Assembly (NCBI GenBank): GCA_012512465.1
Contig: JAAZED010000031.1
Coordinates: forward strand, 1-7,160
Length of the DNA: 7,160 nucleotides
Source: Oxalobacter sp.
GTDB taxonomy: Bacteria > Pseudomonadota > Gammaproteobacteria > Burkholderiales > Burkholderiaceae_D
Direction of reading: 5' to 3'
Each line of letters opens with the position of its first letter. Position 1 is the stretch's first letter. Below the pieces are notes generated by a model. That model was not told the origin of the DNA and made no database searches. It saw only the letters and a list, made by a program, of their open reading frames with translations. This document shows, piece after piece, positions 1 through 5,441 of this stretch. The position numbers and the translations under genes were made by a program.

Positions 1-1
1 C

Positions 2-766
2 CTGGAGCAAAAGGAATTCTTCCTGGTTTACCAGCCCCAGCTTTCTTTAAAAACCGGGAAACTGATTGGCTGTGAGGCCTTGATCCGCTGGCAACACCCC
101 ACAAGAGGGTTGATTTCTCCCGCTGAATTTATTCCGGTCGCCGAACGCACAGGCTTTATTAATTCGCTTGGTCCCTGGATACTTGATGAAGCCTGTCGCC
201 AGGAGAAAGTCTGGAATGATGAACTGAGCGCCTCTATCCGGGTTGCGGTCAATATTTCTCCCATCCAGTTTCAGCGCCGGGATCTGCTTAACAGTATCAA
301 GGTGGTGCTGGAAAAAAATACGTTTCCTCCGAGCCAACTGGAACTGGAAATGACGGAAACACTCATGATGACAGATACCGAGCGGGTACTCCTGATTATT
401 CAGGAACTGCAGGAACTTGGCATGCAAATCAGTATTGACGATTTTGGCACCGGCTACTCAAGTCTTGCCTATCTGAGAAAATTCGATGCCAATGTCCTGA
501 AAATTGATCGTGCCTTTGTTAATGATATGGTTACAAATATCAATGATCGCGCCATTATCAGCGCCATCATCAATATGGCAAACAGCCTGGAATATCAGGT
601 TATTGCTGAAGGTGTCGAAACAACGGAACAATATGTCCTGTTAAAAGAACTGGGATGCCATGCCATCCAAGGTTACTGGTTCAGCCCCCCCCTTCCACCG
701 GATGACTTCATCCGCTTTTATAATCAGCATACGCAAAACCTGAACAAACAGACTGCCAATCACTGA
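2..766 (+). CDS. EAL-domain cyclic-di-GMP phosphodiesterase, C-terminal part (5' end outside window)
   Basis: The reading frame is open from base 2, giving 254 codons and a TGA stop; the N-terminus is cut off by the window. What is visible is nearly a whole EAL domain, the Mg/Mn-dependent phosphodiesterase that linearises c-di-GMP to pGpG in the cytoplasm. In visible-residue numbering the signature residues are all present: EAL at 25-27, Asn84 (AVNIS), Glu116 (LELEMTE), the DDFGTG motif with Asp146-Asp147, Lys167 (LKID), Glu203 and Glu206 (AEGVET) and Gln223 (QGYWFS). The domain therefore looks catalytically competent. The visible part starts almost at the beginning of the EAL fold, and such domains usually follow GGDEF, PAS or membrane sensor domains, so more domains probably lie upstream; that is inference. 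A run of eight C at 685-692 codes for part of FSPPLP near the C-terminus. The gene is convergent with its right-hand neighbour and ends just before a hairpin terminator. Confidence 0.95.
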   Translation: MEQKEFFLVYQPQLSLKTGKLIGCEALIRWQHPTRGLISPAEFIPVAERTGFINSLGPWILDEACRQEKVWNDELSASIRVAVNISPIQFQRRDLLNSIKVVLEKNTFPPSQLELEMTETLMMTDTERVLLIIQELQELGMQISIDDFGTGYSSLAYLRKFDANVLKIDRAFVNDMVTNINDRAIISAIINMANSLEYQVIAEGVETTEQYVLLKELGCHAIQGYWFSPPLPPDDFIRFYNQHTQNLNKQTANH

Positions 767-771
767 AATAT

Positions 772-801
772 ATGAAGGCCGGACATGCCGGCCTTCATTT
801 T
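772..801. terminator. Bidirectional Rho-independent terminator between convergent genes
   Basis: An 11-bp perfect stem pairs 772-782 (ATGAAGGCCGG) with 788-798 (CCGGCCTTCAT) around a 5-nt loop, with a GC-rich core. On the plus strand it runs into a short T tract (798-801), which suits the EAL gene ending at 766. On the minus strand the stem is followed by an A/T-rich stretch (ATATTTCAG), so it can also serve the GGT-family gene that ends at 820. The position between two converging stop codons supports a shared terminator. The U tract is short in both directions. Confidence 0.8.
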
Positions 802-819
802 CCCGCTCGGGATGCGTGA

Positions 820-2571
820 TCAATAACCAGCAGCCAGGCCATCCCCACGGGGATCGGTTGCACCATATTTCAGACCAGTTTTTGGATCAACCATAATAGC
901 TCCGGCATGCCCCATGGTATCAGTATAGTCATCCACCTTCACTACGGGATGTCCACGGCGTTTCAGCTCGGAAAGCACCTCTTCCGGAATACGCCCTTCC
1001 ATTTTCAGGTCATTTGAGGCGGCGCCCCATGTCCGGCCATTTAACCAGCGGGGAGCTGTAATCGCATCCTGTGGATACATACCGAAATCCACCACGCGGG
1101 TGACAATGGCTGCCTGGGTCTGCGGCTGCCCCTCACCACCCATCGTGCCATAAACGAGATAAGGCTTGTTGTCTTTCAGCAGCATGGCCGCGTTCAGTGT
1201 ATGGAAAGTCCGCTTCTTCGGCTCAAGCCGGTTCACATGTGCAGGATCAAGCGAGAAGAAACTGCCACGATTTTGCAGAAGGATACCGGTTCCTTTCGGC
1301 ACAATGGCAGAACCAAAGTCGTGGTAGATACTCTGGATCAGTGAAACCGCATTGCCGTCCTTGTCAACCACACCCAGCCAGATCGTGTCACCCTTGGGCT
1401 CCAGCAGCTTCAGGTTCTGTGCGGTCTGATCCATTCTGATGCGCTTGGCCTGTTGCTGTCCATGCTGCTTGGACAGCAACCTTTCCAACGGAATCTGCAC
1501 AAAGTCAGGATCGGACAGATACTTGTCGCGGTCAACAAAGGCTTCCTTTGTCGCCTCTACCACAAGGTGATAATAGTCTGCAGAGCCTTCGCCCAGTTTC
1601 TTGACATCAAAGTTGTTCAGGATATTCAGGATTTCAAGTGACGCCATGCCCTGGGTATTCGGCGGCAGATTGTATGCCTTGTAGCCTCGATAATCTACCG
1701 TCAGCGGTTTTACCCAGTCTGCCTTGTGGCTGGCAAAATCCTTTTCGGTCAGCATGCCGCCATTGGCTTGCAAGTCTGCCACGATTTTTTTCGCAATGAC
1801 GCCACGATAAAATACATCGGCACCGCTTTTGGCAATCAATCCAAGCGAAGTGGCCAGTTCCGGCAGCTTCATGATTTCCCCTACCTTGTAAGGTGCGCCA
1901 TCCGGTTTCAGATAGGTCTGACGGAATCCGTCAAAGCGCTGCAGATTCCGGAATTCTGAATCCTTCGGATCCACATTGATTTCCGCCCACCGCTGTAATG
2001 ACGGTGTGACCGGAAAACCTTTCTGTGCATAGGAAATCGCGCTGTCAAACAGCCGGTTCCAGGGCATACCGGTATTTCCCATACTGTTTCTGGCATATTT
2101 GTGAGCCGCATCCCAACCGGAAACCACACCCGGTACGGTATTGGCAGCGAGATATCCGCGAGCCGGGATTTTATCCAGGCCCTTGCTCTTGTAATATTCA
2201 ATGCTGGCTTTTTCACCCGAACGGCCGCTGGCATTCAATGCCCTGACTTCCCCCGTTTTGGCGTTATATATCAGCCAGAAGTTATCCCCGCCGATGGTGT
2301 TCATCTGCGGATAAACCACTGCCAGCGTTGAGGCGGCGGCAATCGCGGCATCAACCGCATTGCCTCCCTGCCGCAAAACAGCAAGCCCGGCTTCAGAGGC
2401 CAGGTAATGTGGTGTGGTTACAACACCATTGGTGGCAATAGGATCAATGCAGCGCCCGGCCGTTTCACAATACTTCCCCGGCGATTTTTCGGCGAGCGCC
2501 GTACCGGCAACCGACAGGCAGCCTAATGCGACAAGCATGCCTACCAGAATGTTTTTCTTTGTCTTTTTCAT
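820..2571 (-). CDS. Exported gamma-glutamyltranspeptidase (GGT)-family Ntn-hydrolase, YwrD/HpxW-like branch
   Basis: 583 residues, the usual length for GGT proenzymes. The N-terminus (two-Lys n-region, hydrophobic 8-23, Ala25-Leu-Ala27 before Glu28) is a Sec signal peptide, so the enzyme is probably periplasmic. Cys35 and Cys41, just after it, could form a disulfide. Family blocks are GGNAVDAAIA (69-78) and IGGDNFWLIY (93-102). Thr396 (GDT-IWLGVVD) aligns with E. coli GGT Thr391, the autocleavage site and N-terminal nucleophile of the small subunit; Gly478-Gly479 match the oxyanion-hole glycines. By an ungapped alignment from memory, the E. coli residues that hold the gamma-glutamyl group are replaced: Asn411 to Tyr416, Gln430 to Arg435, Asp433 to Phe438, Ser462-Ser463 to His457-Thr458, and the lid loop is missing. 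The fold and self-processing are secure, but glutathione is an unlikely substrate. Relatives include YwrD and the oxamate amidohydrolase HpxW. The start is supported by AAGGGG 5 nt upstream. It is divergent from a GntR regulator. Confidence 0.9.
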   Translation of the reverse strand: MKKTKKNILVGMLVALGCLSVAGTALAEKSPGKYCETAGRCIDPIATNGVVTTPHYLASEAGLAVLRQGGNAVDAAIAAASTLAVVYPQMNTIGGDNFWLIYNAKTGEVRALNASGRSGEKASIEYYKSKGLDKIPARGYLAANTVPGVVSGWDAAHKYARNSMGNTGMPWNRLFDSAISYAQKGFPVTPSLQRWAEINVDPKDSEFRNLQRFDGFRQTYLKPDGAPYKVGEIMKLPELATSLGLIAKSGADVFYRGVIAKKIVADLQANGGMLTEKDFASHKADWVKPLTVDYRGYKAYNLPPNTQGMASLEILNILNNFDVKKLGEGSADYYHLVVEATKEAFVDRDKYLSDPDFVQIPLERLLSKQHGQQQAKRIRMDQTAQNLKLLEPKGDTIWLGVVDKDGNAVSLIQSIYHDFGSAIVPKGTGILLQNRGSFFSLDPAHVNRLEPKKRTFHTLNAAMLLKDNKPYLVYGTMGGEGQPQTQAAIVTRVVDFGMYPQDAITAPRWLNGRTWGAASNDLKMEGRIPEEVLSELKRRGHPVVKVDDYTDTMGHAGAIMVDPKTGLKYGATDPRGDGLAAGY

Positions 2572-2640
2572 ACAAGCCCCTTAAGAATGATGAAAACGCT
2601 TCTTCGTGCAACACCCTCGCCTGATATACGAACTTTTAAT

Positions 2641-2656
2641 ATCTGATATGTCAGAT
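2641..2656. promoter_or_regulatory. Perfect palindrome, candidate operator for the divergent GntR regulator
   Basis: ATCTGA (2641-2646) and TCAGAT (2651-2656) form perfect 6-bp arms around TATG. The site lies in the 225-bp space between the divergent GGT-family and GntR genes. It would fall just downstream of the candidate transcription start of the GGT-family gene, a typical place for a repressor to act. The half-site CTGATAT recurs at 2621-2627. GntR proteins bind as dimers to short palindromes and often control a divergent neighbour; that this regulator binds here is inference. Confidence 0.45.
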
Positions 2657-2666
2657 GAGCATTTTC

Positions 2667-2693
2667 AGTATACATTTTTTTGAGAAAAGACAA
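2667..2693 (-). promoter_or_regulatory. Candidate sigma-70 promoter for the GGT-family gene, overlapping a GTATAC core
   Basis: Read on the minus strand, TATACT (2672-2667) is a 5/6 match to the -10 box. A weaker TTGTCT (2693-2688, 4/6) lies upstream with a 15-nt spacer, which is shorter than ideal. The expected start is near 2660, leaving a leader of about 90 nt before the ATG at 2571. The -10 box overlaps GTATAC (2668-2673), a self-complementary core like that in many FadR/FCD-type GntR operators (NGTATACN). This makes repression by occlusion plausible. It is a prediction by eye. Confidence 0.4.
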
Positions 2694-2735
2694 ACATTTT
2701 GAAACGAAAAAATGCATTCTCTTGCACTTTCAAAA

Positions 2736-2741
2736 TACAAT
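2736..2741 (+). promoter_or_regulatory. Possible -10 box for the GntR regulator gene
   Basis: TACAAT matches the -10 consensus at 5 of 6 positions and lies about 55 nt before the ATG at 2797. No good -35 hexamer is found 16-18 nt upstream, so activity without an activator is uncertain. The surrounding stretch is A/T-rich compared with the genes. Confidence 0.22.
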
Positions 2742-2786
2742 TCTGAGATGCTGCATCTTCATTTGGCCCTATTGGCCCTCCAACCC

Positions 2787-2790
2787 AGGA
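2787..2790 (+). promoter_or_regulatory. Shine-Dalgarno site fixing the GntR start codon
   Basis: AGGA sits 6 nt before the ATG at 2797. This favours that start over the in-frame upstream start at 2680, which would add 39 residues rich in Cys, Phe and Trp that are unlike any GntR N-terminus. Confidence 0.65.
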
Positions 2791-2796
2791 ACCCCA

Positions 2797-3456
2797 ATGG
2801 ATACATCAGAAAACAAAATGCCCAGCCAGGCCCAGAAAGCCTATGAACTGATTGAAGAGATGATTGTCAGCCTCAAACTGGAACCCGGCCAGAAAATTTC
2901 CGAGAACCTGTTGAGTGAGCGGCTGGGCATTGGCAGAACTCCTATTCGGGAAGCCTTGCAAAAGCTGGCTTATGAGGGAACGGTGATTATTACACCGCGC
3001 TCCGGCATTACGATCTCGGAAATCGATATGACAGACCAGTTCAGGCTGATTGAAGTCAGAAGGGGACTGGAGCGTATCATGGCAAATCGGGCGGCACAAT
3101 TTGCCAGCGTAACGGAAAAAGAACAATTTGCCGCCTTGAGCGAAGAATTTATGAAAACCGCCAAAGCCAATGATGAAAGCATGTTTATTCAGGCGGACAG
3201 GGAATTCAACCAGTTGCTGGCAGATTCCGCCCGCAATAAATATGCGCGGCTGGCCATGTCTTCCATCCAGGCACAAACCCGCCGTTTCTGGTTTCTCTAT
3301 TTCAAGCACTTTGGCGATCTGCCCAAGGTCTGCCGGCTCCATGCCGCCATTGCCAGTGCTATTGCAGAAGGAAACGAGGAAAAAGCGGAAAAAGCCAGCG
3401 ACAGTCTGATCGACTATGTGGAGGAATACACTACACGGACGATCAAAGCCATCTGA
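2797..3456 (+). CDS. GntR-family transcriptional regulator with FCD ligand-binding domain
   Basis: 219 residues from the ATG chosen by its Shine-Dalgarno site. Residues 10-75 are a winged helix-turn-helix with the typical LSERLGIGRTPIREALQKL recognition region (39-57) followed by the beta-wing to about 74. Residues 80-215 are an all-helical FCD domain, as in the FadR/VanR branch, which normally binds an organic acid and often a metal. Asp134 of the usual D-x3-H metal motif is kept, but the His is Asn138. His182 (LHAAIASAI) is kept, but the last His of the domain aligns with Leu203. The metal site is therefore probably lost or changed; this alignment is from memory. The gene is divergent from the GGT-family gene across a region with operator-like palindromes, so it most likely regulates that gene and itself. 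The effector is unknown. The next gene on the same strand starts 147 nt later with its own candidate promoter. Confidence 0.92.
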   Translation: MDTSENKMPSQAQKAYELIEEMIVSLKLEPGQKISENLLSERLGIGRTPIREALQKLAYEGTVIITPRSGITISEIDMTDQFRLIEVRRGLERIMANRAAQFASVTEKEQFAALSEEFMKTAKANDESMFIQADREFNQLLADSARNKYARLAMSSIQAQTRRFWFLYFKHFGDLPKVCRLHAAIASAIAEGNEEKAEKASDSLIDYVEEYTTRTIKAI

Positions 3457-3492
3457 TTCACCGCTTTTAAAGCGCCTTCATTTATCAATAGT

Positions 3493-3514
3493 TGATATTT
3501 CTTTTGAAATATCA
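3493..3514. repeat. 9-bp-arm inverted repeat upstream of the LOG gene
   Basis: TGATATTTC (3493-3501) and GAAATATCA (3506-3514) are perfect complementary arms around TTTT. No T tract follows on the plus strand, so it is a poor terminator for the GntR gene. It overlaps the -35 box of the candidate LOG promoter, which suggests an operator. A weak hairpin at the end of the GntR transcript is the alternative. Confidence 0.55.
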
Positions 3515-3532
3515 TCCTGCCTGCGCTAACAT
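3504..3532 (+). promoter_or_regulatory. Candidate sigma-70 promoter of the LOG-family gene
   Basis: TTGAAA (3504-3509, 5/6 match to the -35 consensus) is followed after exactly 17 nt by TAACAT (3527-3532, 4/6 match to the -10 consensus). The predicted start is near 3539, about 64 nt before the ATG at 3603. The -35 box lies in the right part of the inverted repeat, so a protein bound there would block RNA polymerase. Confidence 0.45.
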
Positions 3533-3602
3533 GGCGTGTATGTTGTAACCCTCTTCACATACTTGGGTGACCCGGTCAGCCAGGTGGACAGAAATAAAAA
3601 TA

Positions 3603-4193
3603 ATGCTGAGATCAATTTGTGTTTATTGCGGCTCGCGCATGGGAAATTCCGAAATCCATGCTGATGCAGCTCGGGCACTGGCCCAGGAAATGGTCAATGA
3701 CAATATTGCGCTGGTTTATGGTGGTGCACATGTCGGGTTGATGGGAATTCTCGCAGATGAAGTCTTGCGTTTGGGCGGAGAGGTCACAGGCGTTATCCCC
3801 AAGGACCTGCTTGAAAAAGAAGTCGGGCACGATGGTTTGACCCGTCTTTACATTGTCAAGGACATGCACGAAAGAAAAGCCATGATGGCCGAACTGGCAG
3901 ACGGGTTCATCACCCTGTCCGGCGGCATGGGCACACTGGACGAGTTATTTGAAACATTCACCTGGAGCATGCTGGGCGTGCATGAAAAGCCGATCGGCAT
4001 CCTCAACATTGATGGTTTTTATGACAACCTGATCGGCTTAATCGACCACTTGGTTGACCAGGGATTTGTCGACACCCGTTATGCTGACATGCTGTTTACC
4101 GCAGCAGATCCCAAGACACTCGTGACAAAACTGCGTGATGCATCCGCACCCGAAGAAATCGAAAGCAAGGCTTCCGCCCGGTTTTTGATTTAG
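3603..4193 (+). CDS. LOG-family protein, probable nucleoside 5'-monophosphate phosphoribohydrolase
   Basis: 196 residues, a Rossmann-like LOG (Lonely Guy / YgdD-YvdD type) protein. This family cleaves the N-glycosidic bond of nucleoside 5'-monophosphates, including cytokinin ribotides, to give free base and ribose 5-phosphate. The visible signature is CVYCGSRMG (6-14), LVYGGAHVGLMG (37-48), Met88-x-x-Arg91-Lys92 and GGMGTLDEL (107-115). The GGxGT loop and Glu114 are the catalytic and phosphate-binding region. The common Pro before GGxGT is Ser106 here. The substrate in a bacterium is often AMP or another nucleotide and cannot be read from sequence. The ATG at 3603 fits the family N-terminus (M-x-SICVYCGS). 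It has no close Shine-Dalgarno site: AGGTGG lies 15 nt upstream. An in-frame GTG at 3567 would add 12 residues and is less likely. The 3' end overlaps metC on the other strand by 4 bp. Confidence 0.9.
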   Translation: MLRSICVYCGSRMGNSEIHADAARALAQEMVNDNIALVYGGAHVGLMGILADEVLRLGGEVTGVIPKDLLEKEVGHDGLTRLYIVKDMHERKAMMAELADGFITLSGGMGTLDELFETFTWSMLGVHEKPIGILNIDGFYDNLIGLIDHLVDQGFVDTRYADMLFTAADPKTLVTKLRDASAPEEIESKASARFLI

Positions 4194-5362
4194 GAAAACA
4201 CCGTAAAGGCCTGCTCCAGATCGGCTATCAGATCTTGGGTTTCTTCAAGACCGATATAAAACCTCACCAGTTGGTGTCCGTTATATCCCCAGTCCTTGCG
4301 GTCATCCATAATGCGAAACGGGGCACACAGGCTGTGTACGCCTCCCCAACTGAACCCGAGCTTGAAGAGCTGCAGCGCTTCAACGAAACGATCCGTCTGT
4401 TTTTCGCTATACCGCTTGTCAAAGAGAACGGAAAACAACCCGCCGGCACCGGTGAAGTCACGTTTGAAAAATTCATGGCCCGGACAATCCTCAAACGCCG
4501 GGTGCAGAACGCGGCTGATTTCAGGGCGTGATTTCAGCCAGCTGGCAATCTCCATTGCTGCCTTGCCGTGTTTTTCAAAACGAAGTTTCATCGTCGGCAG
4601 GGAACGTAAAACAAGATAAACATCGTCTGCCCCCACCCCCATGCCAAAACGCATGTGCGCAACACTCAGCTTCCGGTGCAGATCATCGTCCCGGGTAATC
4701 AACGCGCCCATGAGCAGATCAGAAGCACCGCCCTGGTATTTGGTCAGCGCATGCAGGACAACATCAGCCCCATGCGAAAGCGCATCGAAACCAAGACCGG
4801 CAGACCAGGTATTATCCACGACGACAATAGCTCCTTTTTCGTGTGCTGCCTTGCAGATAGCAGGAATATCCGGCACTTCCATCGTGACAGAACCCGGCGT
4901 CTCTGCCCAGATCAAGCGCGTATCGGGACGAATCAGATCAGCAATGCCGGCACCAATCATCGGATCATAATAACGGGCAGTGACACCAAAATCATGGGTC
5001 AGCCAATTGCCCAGTTCACGATTCGGGTTGTAGACATTTTCCGGGATCAGCACATCATCCCCGGAACGGAGAAACGCAAAATCAACAATGGCAATAGCCG
5101 CCAGTCCGCTGGGAGCGAGAATACAGTGGTTGCCGCCTTCAATTTGCGCCAGTTGTTCTTCCAGCGTAAAAGTCGTTGGCGTGCCATGCAAACCATACGT
5201 GTAAGAATCACGGCTCTGCCAGTCGCGTGAACGCATGGCAGCCACACTTTTGAAAAGCACGGTTGAGGCGTGATATACCGGTGTGGGGAAAGCCCCGAAA
5301 TCAGCCGGTGGCTGATAGTCACTGTGAAGGAGCTTCGTCTGACGTTCTTTTGACTTACTCAT
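4190..5362 (-). CDS. metC: Cystathionine beta-lyase (PLP-dependent, Cys/Met metabolism family)
   Basis: 390 residues from the ATG at 5362, a normal length. This cytoplasmic PLP enzyme splits cystathionine into homocysteine, pyruvate and ammonia in methionine synthesis. Numbered from this start, the Schiff-base lysine is Lys208 (ALTKYQGGASD), the PLP-ring aspartate is Asp183 (VVVDNTWSAG), and the blocks ETPGSVTMEVPD (154-165), GHEFFKRDFTGAGGLFS (295-311) and FSWGGVHSL (337-345) closely follow E. coli MetC. This favours MetC over MetB or methionine gamma-lyase. The YGLHGTPT block (56-63) has Leu where E. coli has the phosphate-contacting Arg58, a variant I believe occurs in related proteins. 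An in-frame GTG at 5368 is only 1 nt from the AGGAG, so the ATG, 7 nt away, is the better start. It follows rimO by 79 nt on the same strand and may share its transcript. Confidence 0.93.
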   Translation of the reverse strand: MSKSKERQTKLLHSDYQPPADFGAFPTPVYHASTVLFKSVAAMRSRDWQSRDSYTYGLHGTPTTFTLEEQLAQIEGGNHCILAPSGLAAIAIVDFAFLRSGDDVLIPENVYNPNRELGNWLTHDFGVTARYYDPMIGAGIADLIRPDTRLIWAETPGSVTMEVPDIPAICKAAHEKGAIVVVDNTWSAGLGFDALSHGADVVLHALTKYQGGASDLLMGALITRDDDLHRKLSVAHMRFGMGVGADDVYLVLRSLPTMKLRFEKHGKAAMEIASWLKSRPEISRVLHPAFEDCPGHEFFKRDFTGAGGLFSVLFDKRYSEKQTDRFVEALQLFKLGFSWGGVHSLCAPFRIMDDRKDWGYNGHQLVRFYIGLEETQDLIADLEQAFTVFS

Positions 5363-5369
5363 GTTCACT

Positions 5370-5374
5370 CTCCT
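5370..5374 (-). promoter_or_regulatory. Shine-Dalgarno site that fixes the metC start
   Basis: AGGAG on the minus strand lies 7 nt from the ATG at 5362 but only 1 nt from the GTG at 5368. Normal spacing therefore selects the ATG and a protein two residues shorter than the longest reading frame. Confidence 0.7.
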
Positions 5375-5399
5375 GTATGGTTGATGGTTCCCATCTTAC

Positions 5400-5416
5400 C
5401 GTATCCTTCTGATACG
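5400..5416. repeat. Inverted repeat in the rimO-metC gap
   Basis: CGTATC (5400-5405) and GATACG (5411-5416) are perfect 6-bp arms around a 5-nt spacer. There is no following T tract on the minus strand, so it is not a standard terminator for rimO. It lies about 40-55 nt before the metC start and could be a regulator site or an intercistronic hairpin. Confidence 0.35.
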
Positions 5417-5441
5417 TGCAGACGGTGAGGACAAAGCCTAA

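Noticed and set aside
2518..2520. Lipoprotein signal at Cys18 of the GGT-family protein
   Set aside because: The residues before it (ALGC) fit the lipobox poorly, and a good signal peptidase I site (ALA-E) follows at 25-28.
2680..2796. N-terminal extension of the GntR regulator from an upstream in-frame start at 2680
   Set aside because: The 39 extra residues are rich in Cys, Trp and Phe, match no GntR domain and have no ribosome site; the ATG at 2797 has AGGA 6 nt upstream.
3462..3474. CGCTTTTAAAGCG palindrome as terminator of the GntR gene
   Set aside because: A real hairpin would have only a 4-bp stem and there is no T tract after it.
3567..3602. GTG start 12 codons upstream for the LOG protein
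   Set aside because: The family N-terminus begins with M-x-SICVYCGS, which matches the ATG at 3603; the GTG has no clear ribosome site. Some doubt remains because the ATG site is weak as well.
4235..5230. Long open frames on the plus strand opposite metC, and similar ones opposite the GGT-family and rimO genes
   Set aside because: They are antisense to well-supported conserved genes, resemble no known protein and lack ribosome sites.
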